Shown here piece by piece: positions 18,495 through 27,110 of a stretch of DNA of 64,000 nucleotides (positions are counted from its first letter, which is position 1; each line of letters starts with the position of its first letter). The stretch lies in assembly GCA_028823995.1 (NCBI GenBank), contig JAPPFD010000020.1, forward strand, positions 1 to 64,000, written 5' to 3'. A program made the translations under genes and the position numbers. The notes under the pieces were generated by a model. The model made no database searches. It saw nothing but the letters and a program-made list of their open reading frames with translations, and was not told the DNA's origin. The DNA comes from a bacterium (GTDB lineage: Bacteria > Actinomycetota > Acidimicrobiia > Spongiisociales > ZC4RG35).

Positions 18495-19985
18495 CTACCT
18501 GCGCCAGACGGAAGGCATGGTGAGCACCAGGATGGGGAGGATCTCCAAGCGTCCCACGATCATCAGCAGGGACAGGAGCCATTTGCCGGGAGGAGAGACC
18601 ATGGCGTAGTTGGCTGTGGGTCCCACCTCTCCCAACCCGGGTCCGATGTTACCCAGGCTGGCGACCACCGCCGACAGCGAGGTAAGCAGGTCCGAGGACC
18701 CGATGGACGACTCGATGGTGATGAAGACCAGCGCACCGGCCCCCATGAGGAACAGGTACAGGGCCAAGAAGGAAAAGATTCCCCGGATGATGTTGGTTGA
18801 AAGCGGGCGCCTATTGAGCCGGATGATGAACATACCTCGGGGGTGGATCACCCGTCGCAACTCGGTGAGGGCGGTGTTCGCCACCACCTTCAACCGGAAA
18901 CTCTTGATGCCTCCCGCGGTGGATCCTGCCATCCCGCCCAGGGTCATCAGGGCCAGCACCAACAGTTGCATGGGCGGCATCCACGATCCGAAATCGGCGG
19001 TGCTGTAACCGGTCGTGGTCACCATCGACACCGCCGTGAAGACACCCTCCCGCACCGCCTGCTCCCACCCGGCTCCGTGGTTGGCGAGAGCGATGGTGAG
19101 CCAGGCCGCGGCGGCCGCCACCACCATGAAGTACACCCGGAACTCCTCGTTGGCGAAGTATCGGCGGGGGTGGAGCAGGGCTCGGAAGTGGAGAGCAAAG
19201 GAGACTCCCGCCAGGACCATGAACACGATGATCACCCATTGGGTATAGGCGCTGAACCCGGTGATGGAAGTGGCTTCGGTGCTGAAACCCCCGGTGGACA
19301 GGGTGGTCAGGGAGTGATTGACCGCCTGGAAGAGGTCCATGTCGCCTGCCCAGAGCAACAGCGCCTCCGCGCAGGTGAGCATCAGGTAGATCAGCCACAG
19401 GCGCTTGGCGGTGTCCTGGAAACGGGGGGTCAGCCGGTCAGGGTCGGCTCCGGGGGACTCGGCGCGGGCCAACTCCAGCCCGCCCACTCCCAACAGGGGC
19501 AGAATTGCCACGAACAGCACGATTACCCCCATCCCCCCCATCCACTGGGTGAGCGACCGCCAAAAGAGTATGCCGTGGGAGAGTCCGCCGGGGTCGGCCA
19601 GCAGAGAGGAGCCGGTGGTCGTGAATCCGGAAACGGTCTCGAACACGGCGTTGGTGACATCGGGGATCGCGCCGGTGAAGAGATATGGAAGAGTCCCCCA
19701 GGCCGACATCATCAGCCATGCGACGCCTACTCCCGCGAACCCTGCCCGGGTGGTGAGAGCGGTGGGTTTCCCCACGGACCACCGCAGCAACGCCCCGACC
19801 GCGACCGTCACCGCGGCGGCCGCCCCGATCGCCCTGGCATCGGAGTATTCGCTGTAAAGAAGTGACACCCCTGCCGCCAGCAGCATCATCAGACCCACCG
19901 CCATGGCGGTCACGCCGGTCACCAGGAGCAGGGAGGTGAACATCCCGCGGCGACCCAGCCAGCCCACCGCGGAGGTCAATTTCAC
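18495..19985 (-). CDS. trkH: Trk/Ktr-type potassium transporter membrane subunit
   Basis: This is the ion-conducting subunit of a TrkH/KtrB-type potassium uptake system. The 496-residue polytopic protein contains four pore repeats with recognisable filters: VSGFTTTGSSLL, TLSTGGFST, VSMVTTTGYST and GGMAGSTAGGIKSFR. The GTG start at 19985 overlaps the trkA stop by 3 nt on the minus strand; a longer frame reaching 20399 is only antisense overrun through trkA. The pair forms a two-gene unit read away from the moxR pair. TrkH and TrkG are not separable here. Confidence 0.92.
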   Translation of the reverse strand: MKLTSAVGWLGRRGMFTSLLLVTGVTAMAVGLMMLLAAGVSLLYSEYSDARAIGAAAAVTVAVGALLRWSVGKPTALTTRAGFAGVGVAWLMMSAWGTLPYLFTGAIPDVTNAVFETVSGFTTTGSSLLADPGGLSHGILFWRSLTQWMGGMGVIVLFVAILPLLGVGGLELARAESPGADPDRLTPRFQDTAKRLWLIYLMLTCAEALLLWAGDMDLFQAVNHSLTTLSTGGFSTEATSITGFSAYTQWVIIVFMVLAGVSFALHFRALLHPRRYFANEEFRVYFMVVAAAAAWLTIALANHGAGWEQAVREGVFTAVSMVTTTGYSTADFGSWMPPMQLLVLALMTLGGMAGSTAGGIKSFRLKVVANTALTELRRVIHPRGMFIIRLNRRPLSTNIIRGIFSFLALYLFLMGAGALVFITIESSIGSSDLLTSLSAVVASLGNIGPGLGEVGPTANYAMVSPPGKWLLSLLMIVGRLEILPILVLTMPSVWRR

Positions 19986-21331
19986 GTCTCTTCCCCGTGG
20001 AAAAGGTTCTCGACAGTGGTGATGTGATCGGGAAGGCTGAACACGATGATCCGGTCCCCGGGCTCGATTACGGTCTCTCCGCGGGGCAGGATCGGGGACA
20101 TGTTCCGGACGATGCCCCCGACCATCGACCCCTCGGGGAGGTCGATGTCCATCATCCGCAGTCCGGCGACCGGGCTTTCGGGTCCCACGTCCAGCTCGAT
20201 GGCTTCCGCGTCCGAGTCGCTGAAGGTGACGACCGAGTGGACGACTCCCCGGCGGACGTACCGAAGGATGCTTCCCGCAGCCAGCAGACGAGGGGAGACC
20301 GCCGCGTCTATGCCCTTGCCTTCCAGCAACTCCACGTGGTGCTGATTGTGCAGTCGGGCGACCGCCATCTGCACGCCCAGCGCTTTGGACACCAGGCACA
20401 CCAGGGCGTTGCTGGCGTCGTCCTCGGAGAGGGCGAGAAGAGCGTCTCTCTCTCCGAGGTCCAGTCTCCCCAGGGTGTTGGGATGAACGGGATCATCGCA
20501 TATGGCCAGCGCCCGGGGGTTGTCCTCGGCCACCTTGCGACAGATCACGCGATCGGGGCTGATGTAAGTCACCGACAGCCGCGCCTCGCAGAGTTTCCGG
20601 ATGGCGACCCTGGACAGCCGGGAGTCGCCGGTCACCACCGCACGGGTGGCGAGCCGTGTCTTGATTCCCAGCAGCTTGGCCGCGAACTTGACATCCCGGG
20701 GATCCACCATCATCAGGACGTGATCGCCTTCCCGTACCCTGGTGTGATCCCTGGCCACCAGGGTGTCGCCGTCCCGGATGATGGCCACCACCAGGAAATC
20801 CCGCCTCTTGCTGAGATTGGCGAGGTCCCGCAGAGGCTTTTCCAGAAGGGGAGAGGAGGGTTGGGCGATGGCGCCCACCAACAGCAATCTCCCGTTGGCG
20901 AACTCCCAGTGTTCTGAGAGGCCGCTCAACCGGACCAGCCTCACCAGTTCGTCGGCGGTGGCTTCATCCGGATCGATGACCACCTTTACTCCCATGTTGT
21001 GGAGCCCCGACCTCAGGGCGGAATCGGATATCCGCGCCACGGTCTGGTTTATCCCCAGGGTGGTGGCCGAGTGGCATGCCAGTGCGTTGACCCCGTCCTG
21101 ATCGGTGACCGCGATTAGTAGGTCCACGGAGTCGCCCACCGCTTCCATGGCCTCCTTCAGCACGCGCTGACCTGCACCGTTGCCGGTGATCGTCAGTACG
21201 TCCAAACGGGAATTGAGAGCCTCTGCGGTGTGGGGATCCGCTTCGATGACCACCACCTCCTGGCCATCGGCTGAGAGGCGTTCGGCGAGATAGCTGCCGA
21301 CCGCCCCAGCCCCAACAATGATGATTTTCAT
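19982..21331 (-). CDS. trkA: TrkA, NAD-binding regulatory subunit of K+ uptake
   Basis: TrkA is the cytosolic ring subunit that gates TrkH in response to nucleotides. The 449-residue protein has two RCK units. The first begins MKIIIVGAGAVGSYLAERL with the GxGxxG Rossmann motif and a typical acidic residue after strand 2 (VIEAD). The second RCK-N starts around residue 225 (RAVVTGDSRLSR). TrkA-C-like segments follow each, including LRMMDIDLPEGSMVGGIVR. It lies directly upstream of trkH with overlapping ends. Confidence 0.92.
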   Translation of the reverse strand: MKIIIVGAGAVGSYLAERLSADGQEVVVIEADPHTAEALNSRLDVLTITGNGAGQRVLKEAMEAVGDSVDLLIAVTDQDGVNALACHSATTLGINQTVARISDSALRSGLHNMGVKVVIDPDEATADELVRLVRLSGLSEHWEFANGRLLLVGAIAQPSSPLLEKPLRDLANLSKRRDFLVVAIIRDGDTLVARDHTRVREGDHVLMMVDPRDVKFAAKLLGIKTRLATRAVVTGDSRLSRVAIRKLCEARLSVTYISPDRVICRKVAEDNPRALAICDDPVHPNTLGRLDLGERDALLALSEDDASNALVCLVSKALGVQMAVARLHNQHHVELLEGKGIDAAVSPRLLAAGSILRYVRRGVVHSVVTFSDSDAEAIELDVGPESPVAGLRMMDIDLPEGSMVGGIVRNMSPILPRGETVIEPGDRIIVFSLPDHITTVENLFHGEET

Positions 21332-22304
21332 AGTTGCGTTACTTAAGATTACCGATCGCGGGGGACAGTTGGCTAAGTCGCTGCGGGGACCCCCTGCCGG
21401 GTTGGGTAAACTGGGTGCTTCCGCACCAGGGAGATCCGCAATTCCCGACCCGTTCCAGTCCCCCGAGGCGATAATTGACGCCCTCGCGGCCCAGGGTTAC
21501 CTGCCGTCTGCACGGATCGCCCAGGTGATCTATCTTGCCATGCGCCTCAACAAGCCCGTGCTTGCCGAGGGTCCGGCGGGGGTGGGGAAGACCGAGTTGG
21601 CCAAGGCGATGGCCGCCGGCGGGGGACGCAGGCTGGTCCGGCTGCAGTGTTATGAGGGCCTCGACGAGTCGAAGGCCCTCTATGAGTGGAACTACCGGAA
21701 ACAACTACTTCGGATCTCCTCTGATTCCTCGTCCGGGTGGAAGGAGATGTCCGAGGACATTTTCTCGGAGAGCTTCCTGCTGCCCCGACCTCTCCTGACC
21801 GCCATCTCGTCGCCCGATCCGGTCGTGCTCCTGGTTGATGAAATCGACCGGGTTGAGATGGAGACCGAGGCGTTGCTCCTGGAGGTTCTCTCCGAGTTCC
21901 AGATCACCATCCCGGAGTTGGGGACGGTCAGGGCCGATTCCCAGCCCCTGGTGATCCTGACCTCCAACCACACCCGTGAACTCTCCGAGGCGCTGCGCCG
22001 CCGGTGTCTGTTCCTGCACATCCCCTATCCCAGCCCGGAACGGGAACGGGAGATCCTCCTGGCCCGCGCTCCTGGCTTGCCCGAAGCATTGGCCGATTCG
22101 ATCGCCCGGGTGGCCCGCAGCCTCAGGGGAATGGCCCTCAAAAAGCCCCCATCGGTCTCGGAGACCATCGACTGGGCGCGGACCCTGCTCACCCTTGGAG
22201 TGACGAGAGTCGACTCGGAGTCCTTCTCCGAAACGTCGCACGTCCTGCTCAAGTATCAGGCCGACATAGACATCGCCCTCAAGGAACTGGCCACCGAGAG
22301 CTGA
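21318..22304 (+). CDS. MoxR-family AAA+ ATPase (CoxD-like)
   Basis: MoxR ATPases act as chaperones that insert cofactors or assemble complexes, usually with VWA proteins. Walker A is GPAGVGKTE, Walker B is VVLLVDEIDR, sensor-1 is LTSN, and the arginine-finger region is ALRRRCLFLHIPYP. The sequence from AIPDPFQSPEAIIDALAAQGYL resembles CoxD of carbon-monoxide dehydrogenase clusters, but no CO dehydrogenase gene is in this window. The start is uncertain. The coordinate given is the first ATG, which overlaps the divergent trkA by 14 nt; TTG at 21369 is an alternative that frees that overlap. It is followed after 6 nt by the VWA gene. Confidence 0.85.
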   Translation: MMIFIVALLKITDRGGQLAKSLRGPPAGLGKLGASAPGRSAIPDPFQSPEAIIDALAAQGYLPSARIAQVIYLAMRLNKPVLAEGPAGVGKTELAKAMAAGGGRRLVRLQCYEGLDESKALYEWNYRKQLLRISSDSSSGWKEMSEDIFSESFLLPRPLLTAISSPDPVVLLVDEIDRVEMETEALLLEVLSEFQITIPELGTVRADSQPLVILTSNHTRELSEALRRRCLFLHIPYPSPEREREILLARAPGLPEALADSIARVARSLRGMALKKPPSVSETIDWARTLLTLGVTRVDSESFSETSHVLLKYQADIDIALKELATES

Positions 22305-22310
22305 ACCGCC

Positions 22311-23777
22311 GTGCTGGGTCTGCTCACCGACTTTGTGGAGGAGTTGAGAGCGGCCGGGATTCCGGTGTCAACCGTGGAGACCATCGACGCCCTGGAAGCC
22401 GCGGCCGTGGTGGACTTGGCCGACCGCGCCGCCCTCAAGGCCGCCTTGGGAGCCACCCTGGTCAAGTCAGCCCGGCACCTCGATGCCTTCGACACAGCCT
22501 TCGAGGTGTTCTTCGGCCTGGGCCGGCCTCCACCCCCGGCCGAGACCGACATCGGAGGCGGGTCCGTCTCCTCTGATGACCCTTCGCCGCAAGGAAGCTC
22601 CGGCGGGGCGGGTTCCCTTGCGGAGTTGTTGGCGGCGGCGATGGGCGGTCACGATTGGGAGACGGTCCGCGGCCTGGTGGAGCGGGCGGTGGAGGAGTTG
22701 GCGGGGATGACCTCGGGGCGCCCGGTGGGAGGCGCCTATTACCTCTACCGCACCCTGAGGCGGCTGGACGTCGATTCTCTGCGGCAGATGCTGATGGAGT
22801 TGGTAGAAGAACGGGGATCCCATCCGGGCCTCGGCGATGAAACACTGGAGAGGCGCCTCCGGGCCGAGGAGGTCGATGCGCTGATCGAGAGACTGAGGGA
22901 GGAACTGATGGCGGAGATTCGCCGACGGTTGGTGGCCGATCGGGGAAGCCAGGCGGTGGCGGCCACCCTGCGCGCCCCGCCGCTGGAGGAAATGGACCTC
23001 ATGCATGCCTCCGATGCGCAACTCCGCAGGATCGAGGAACTGATAGGGCCGCTCACCCGCAAACTGGCCGCCCGGCTCGCCCGGCGCGATCTTCACCGCC
23101 GCCAGGGTCGCCTGGACTTCCGCCGCACGGTCCGGGCCTCTCTGGCCACCGGAGGGGTCCCTCTGGATGTTCGTTTCCGCTCCATGCGACGGTTCCGTCC
23201 CGAGATATTCCTTCTGTGTGACGTCTCGGGCTCCATGGCGACCTTCGCCCGCTTCACCCTGCAGTTCACCTATGCGATGTCGGCCCGCTTTTCCAGTCTT
23301 CGAGCCTTTGCTTTCGTGGACGGGGTGGACGAGATCACGGACCTTCTCACACCCGGACTCCGTTTCGGAGAGGCCGCCCAGCGGATCTTTTCGGAAGCCG
23401 AGGTGGTGGAACTGGACGGCCATTCCGACTACGGGAATGCGTTCTCCCGGTTCTCCAACCGTTACGGAGGCGAACTGACCGCCCGCTCCACCGTCATCAT
23501 CGCCGGGGACGCTCGCAACAACTACCGGGATTTCACAGGCGAGGCCTTGGCGGAGATGGCGAGAGTGGCCGAAGCGGTCTATTGGCTGAATCCCGAGCCC
23601 CGGGCCTATTGGGACACCGGAGATTCCCTCCAGTCCCGGATGTCGGCGCACTGCACGGAGGTGTACGAGGTGAGAAACCTCCTCCAACTGGAGCAGTTCG
23701 TGGAGAACCTCGCCGACCACCGTCGCAAGCGCCCTGTCGGGCCGATCAGGGCGCCAGCTTCGCCAGTCGGTCGATGA
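22311..23777 (+). CDS. VWA-domain protein, CoxE-like partner of the MoxR ATPase
   Basis: The 488-residue protein has a charged helical N-terminal half and a C-terminal von Willebrand A domain. The domain has an intact MIDAS motif DVSGSMA and a second metal-site segment DGHSDYGNAFSRF. CoxE-type VWA proteins cooperate with CoxD-like ATPases. The GTG start lies 6 nt after moxR, which supports a two-gene operon. The C-terminus (RRKRPVGPIRAPASPVGR) overlaps the 3' end of the convergent gap gene by 32 nt, so each mRNA is antisense to the other at its end. Confidence 0.86.
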   Translation: MLGLLTDFVEELRAAGIPVSTVETIDALEAAAVVDLADRAALKAALGATLVKSARHLDAFDTAFEVFFGLGRPPPPAETDIGGGSVSSDDPSPQGSSGGAGSLAELLAAAMGGHDWETVRGLVERAVEELAGMTSGRPVGGAYYLYRTLRRLDVDSLRQMLMELVEERGSHPGLGDETLERRLRAEEVDALIERLREELMAEIRRRLVADRGSQAVAATLRAPPLEEMDLMHASDAQLRRIEELIGPLTRKLAARLARRDLHRRQGRLDFRRTVRASLATGGVPLDVRFRSMRRFRPEIFLLCDVSGSMATFARFTLQFTYAMSARFSSLRAFAFVDGVDEITDLLTPGLRFGEAAQRIFSEAEVVELDGHSDYGNAFSRFSNRYGGELTARSTVIIAGDARNNYRDFTGEALAEMARVAEAVYWLNPEPRAYWDTGDSLQSRMSAHCTEVYEVRNLLQLEQFVENLADHRRKRPVGPIRAPASPVGR

Positions 23778-24759
23778 GATCCACCACTCGGTTGGAATAA
23801 CCCCACTCGTTGTCGTACCAGGCCAGGGTCCTAGCCAGGTTGGCGCCCAGGACCTCGGTGCCTCCCGAGTCGAAGACGGTGGAATGGGGATTGCCGATGA
23901 TGTCGGACGAGACGACCGGGGCTTCGGTGTACTCCACGATCCCGGCGAACCGCCCTGCGGCCTCGGCCCGCACGGTGTCGTTCAGTTCTTCGGCCGTGAC
24001 GTCCGCCGACAGTTCCACCACCAGGTCCACTATCGACCCATCGGCTACCGGCACGCGCATCGCCATCCCGTCCAGCCTTCCCTCCAACTCGGGAAGCACC
24101 TTCCCCACCGCCTTGGCGGCTCCGGTGCTGGTGGGAATGATGTTCTCGGTGGCGGCGCGGCTACGCCGAAGATCGGCATGGGGAACGTCGGCCAGCCTCT
24201 GGTCGTTCGTGTAGGCGTGCACCGTGGTCATCAGCCCGCGGCGGATCTCGAAGTGGTCGTGGAGGATTTTGGCGAGAGGGGCAAGGCAGTTGGTGGTGCA
24301 GGAGGCATTGGAGATGAGGGAGGCGTCCGGCCCGAGCAGGTGATCGTTCACGCCCAGCACCAGGGTCAGGTCGAGGGCGTCCTTGGGGGGAACGGTGAGA
24401 ATCACCCGCTTGGCGCCCGCCTCCAGGTGTTTGGTCAGGGCGCGGCGGGTGCGGAACACTCCCGTGGACTCCACCACCACGTCCACTCCCAGTTCGTCCC
24501 ACGGAAGCCGGGAGGGATCCGGTTCGCACAGCATGCGGATTTCATGTTGGCCGACCGTCATCACACCCTCGGCCAAACCGACCTCCTGATCCAGGCGGCC
24601 CATCACCGAGTCGTACCGGAGCAGGTAGGCCAGCACGTCGTCGTCCGCCAGGTCGTTGACAGCCACCACCTCCAGATGAGGCAGGCTTCGTTGGATGAGG
24701 ATTCGCAGCACCGAGCGCCCGATCCTCCCGAAACCGTTGATCGCCACCCTGGTCGTCAT
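23746..24759 (-). CDS. gap: Glyceraldehyde-3-phosphate dehydrogenase, active form
   Basis: This glycolytic enzyme oxidises glyceraldehyde-3-phosphate with NAD(P) and phosphate. The Rossmann motif GFGRIGR is at 9-15. The catalytic cysteine is Cys154 in SNASCTTN and the catalytic His is His181 in TVHAYT. The phosphate-binding STG (211-213) and Arg235 are conserved. At 337 residues it is normal length. It is the second gene of a two-gene unit: its ATG overlaps the stop of the divergent paralogue upstream by 4 nt (ATGA). Among the glycolytic enzymes, pgk and tpiA, often linked to gap, are not adjacent. Confidence 0.93.
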   Translation of the reverse strand: MTTRVAINGFGRIGRSVLRILIQRSLPHLEVVAVNDLADDDVLAYLLRYDSVMGRLDQEVGLAEGVMTVGQHEIRMLCEPDPSRLPWDELGVDVVVESTGVFRTRRALTKHLEAGAKRVILTVPPKDALDLTLVLGVNDHLLGPDASLISNASCTTNCLAPLAKILHDHFEIRRGLMTTVHAYTNDQRLADVPHADLRRSRAATENIIPTSTGAAKAVGKVLPELEGRLDGMAMRVPVADGSIVDLVVELSADVTAEELNDTVRAEAAGRFAGIVEYTEAPVVSSDIIGNPHSTVFDSGGTEVLGANLARTLAWYDNEWGYSNRVVDLIDRLAKLAP

Positions 24760-25763
24760 GCTCCGCTCATCTTTTCCAGGACCTCCACAATGCGCGCCGC
24801 GTAACCCCAGCCGTTGTTGTACCAGGTCACGGTCTTGACTAGATGACCCCCGATAGCCATGGTGGCCAGGCTGTCGAACACCGCCGACTCGGTGACGTCG
24901 GTCACGTCGGAGGAGACAATGGGATCGGTGGAGTACTCGACGATTCCCCGGTAGCGGGTTTGGCAGGCCTCTTTCAGGGCCTGGTTCACCCGGTCGGCGT
25001 CCACCGCAGTCTCCAACTCGGTCACCAGGTCAACGGTGGAGCCGTCTGCGACGGGGACGTTGAGGGCAAGCGCCCTCAGTTTTCCCGAGAACTCCGGACG
25101 GATCGACGCCAGGATCTCGGCCGCCCTGGTAGGCGAGGGGATGATGTTGTCGGCGGCCGCCCGGCTTGAGCGGAAGCCCGAAGTGGGCACGTCGGCGAGC
25201 CGTTGGGCATTGGTTATGGCGTGGACGCTGGTGAAAAACCCCCGCCGGAGTCCGAAGCTGTCCGAGAGGGTGCAGAGGATCGGGGCCAGGGCGTTCGAGG
25301 TGTTGGAGCCCAAGGCGATCACCTCTGTGCCGGATTCCATGACGTGGTCGTTCACTCCCCGGAGGAGAATGGGGATGTCACCGAGCGTAAGGGGGGTGGA
25401 GGCCAGCGCGACTCCCCGCGCGCCGGCGGCGATGTGGCGGAGGCACTCCTCCATTGTCTGTTGCTGCCCGGTGGCCTGCACAACCACCGAAGCGTCCCAC
25501 TCCCGCCAGTCGGCGTCGCCGGGGCGACGGGCGTCGATGATCGGCGTTTCCTGCTCGTTGGCCAGCAACACGCCGTCGGCGTAGGAGACCCGTCCGGGGT
25601 ACCGGCCGTAAATGGAGTCGTACTGCAGGAGGTAGGCCAGCCCGACGGGATCGGCCACGTCGGCGATCACCCCCACTTCCAGGAAAGGATGGCCTGCCAG
25701 GAGCCGGAAGACGTTTCGTCCGATTCTCCCGAATCCCATCAAGGCCACTCTGGTCTTCTTCAA
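24756..25763 (-). CDS. GAPDH paralogue lacking the catalytic cysteine
   Basis: The 335-residue protein aligns with the adjacent gap without gaps through the catalytic region, including GFGRIGR, VPVADGS and WGY. Key residues differ. The catalytic Cys154 is Asn (GSNTSN), the substrate-phosphate Arg235 is Asn (ALNVPVADG), and the phosphate-loop Gly213 is Arg (SPTRAA). The catalytic His181 and the NAD-ribose Asp are kept. I checked the Cys and Arg changes in the DNA. It should bind NAD but not make the thiohemiacetal. The TTG start at 25763 is chosen because GAAAGGAAG lies just before it. It sits upstream of gap with a 4-nt overlap, so both are made together. A regulatory or heteromeric role is inference. 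Confidence 0.88.
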   Translation of the reverse strand: MKKTRVALMGFGRIGRNVFRLLAGHPFLEVGVIADVADPVGLAYLLQYDSIYGRYPGRVSYADGVLLANEQETPIIDARRPGDADWREWDASVVVQATGQQQTMEECLRHIAAGARGVALASTPLTLGDIPILLRGVNDHVMESGTEVIALGSNTSNALAPILCTLSDSFGLRRGFFTSVHAITNAQRLADVPTSGFRSSRAAADNIIPSPTRAAEILASIRPEFSGKLRALALNVPVADGSTVDLVTELETAVDADRVNQALKEACQTRYRGIVEYSTDPIVSSDVTDVTESAVFDSLATMAIGGHLVKTVTWYNNGWGYAARIVEVLEKMSGA

Positions 25764-25847
25764 GGCTTCCTTTCGGTGTATTACTGCTCGGTGTCGAAAT
25801 TTAGCGGTGTCCCGGGAACAGAAATCGCTTCGCAAACTGACGGAGCG

Positions 25848-26432
25848 ATGCGGAAAACCGGGGGGAGAGACTTGAAATCGGACCCGGTGCGGTGTCATCC
25901 TGTGGTGGTGAATGGATGTCGCTTCGGACTGGTCGGGTGGTGGGCCGCCTGCCTTTCGGTGGTGGTGTTGTTCTTGCCCTCCCCGGCTTGGGCCGCCCCA
26001 ACCTGTGACCTTGCATTGACGCCCCCCGTGCCGGGAGAGACGGTTCGCCGGTTCTCGCCTGCACACAGAGGGGGCCACTGGGGTGTGGACCTGGCCTCCC
26101 CCTGGGCCGGAACGGTGCGAGCGCCTGTCTCAGGGACCGTGACCTTCGCGGGCAGGGTGGCAGGCCGGTTGTCGGTGACGATCGCTCCCGACGACCGGCT
26201 GCGGGTGAGCGTCTCCTATCTGTCGTCCGTGAGGGTCTCGGCGGGCCAGTGGATAGAAGTTGGTGGGATGCTGGGCCGGTCGGGTGCCGACCACGGGCTA
26301 CCGGCAGTGCATCTGTCCCTGCGAGTCGACGGGCGGTATGCCAACCCCGAGCCTGCATTGGCCTGCGGGAGAAGAGCGAGCCACCCTTTGGGGAGGCTCA
26401 GGCTGGTCCCGGCCCGGGGAGCGGCTAGGTAA
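25848..26432 (+). CDS. Secreted M23-like (LytM/peptidase) domain protein with altered site
   Basis: The 194-residue protein has a signal peptide with hydrophobic core WWAACLSVVVLFLPSPAWA ending near residue 49; it should be exported. The rest is a compact M23/lysostaphin-like domain. The HxxxD zinc motif is present (His77, Asp81 in HWGVDLA). The second motif, usually HLH, reads AVHLSLRV, so the zinc-ligand His is kept but the first His is Ala. M23 enzymes cut peptidoglycan cross-links, and degenerate forms activate amidases. Activity is therefore doubtful. ATG 25848 is the first methionine that fits; internal GTG codons before the signal peptide are alternatives. It is divergent from the gap pair. 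Confidence 0.78.
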   Translation: MRKTGGRDLKSDPVRCHPVVVNGCRFGLVGWWAACLSVVVLFLPSPAWAAPTCDLALTPPVPGETVRRFSPAHRGGHWGVDLASPWAGTVRAPVSGTVTFAGRVAGRLSVTIAPDDRLRVSVSYLSSVRVSAGQWIEVGGMLGRSGADHGLPAVHLSLRVDGRYANPEPALACGRRASHPLGRLRLVPARGAAR

Positions 26433-26491
26433 CCGGAGCCGCCGCAAGTTCGACCGGCTCCGCCGCTTGGGCAACGGCTAAGGTAGGGGGG

Positions 26492-27076
26492 GTGATCAGG
26501 GCTCTGTTGGGTGGCACCTTCGATCCTCCTCACTTGGCTCATCTGGCACTGGCGGAGGCCGCCTACCGCCAACTGGGAGTTTCGGTGGTGGAGTTCATAC
26601 CGACCGGAATTCCCTGGTGGAAGCCCTCCCCGCCGCCGACCGCCGCTCATCACCGGCTGGAGATGGTGAAGCGAGCCACCGAGGGGGTCTCCCACTACAC
26701 GGTCAACGATTGCGAGACCCGGCGGGAGGGCCCCAGCTACATGGCGGACACCCTGGAGACTTTCCCATCCGCGGACGAGATCTACCTGGTGATGGGGTCC
26801 GATGCTGCTCAGGGGTTGCGCAGTTGGATGCGGTGGGAAGAGGTTGTCCGGCGCGCCCGCCTGGCGGTTGCCCAGCGGCCTGGAACCGACCGGGTTGAGG
26901 TGGAGGAGGCCGCCGGCCGCCAGCCGGTGTGGTTGGACTGCCCACGTCTGGAGATCAGTTCCAGGGAGGTCCGCCGGCGGGTTCGGTCGGGACTGAGCAT
27001 CAGTTCCCTGGTTCCCGGAGGCGTCGGGGAATACATCACCGAAAACCGGCTCTACCTACCTCCCCGAGGCTTATGA
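26492..27076 (+). CDS. nadD: Nicotinate-nucleotide adenylyltransferase
   Basis: NadD makes deamido-NAD from nicotinate mononucleotide and ATP. The nucleotidyltransferase loop GGTFDPPHLAHL is at the N-terminus and the C-terminal ISSREVRRRVRSG matches the ISST-x-IR motif. The 194 residues are a normal length. The GTG start follows a GGGGG-rich Shine-Dalgarno-like stretch. It is followed by rsfS, the usual neighbour. Confidence 0.92.
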   Translation: MIRALLGGTFDPPHLAHLALAEAAYRQLGVSVVEFIPTGIPWWKPSPPPTAAHHRLEMVKRATEGVSHYTVNDCETRREGPSYMADTLETFPSADEIYLVMGSDAAQGLRSWMRWEEVVRRARLAVAQRPGTDRVEVEEAAGRQPVWLDCPRLEISSREVRRRVRSGLSISSLVPGGVGEYITENRLYLPPRGL

Positions 27077-27110
27077 TGGAAGAACACATCGGTACCCAGG
27101 AGGTGTTTGA

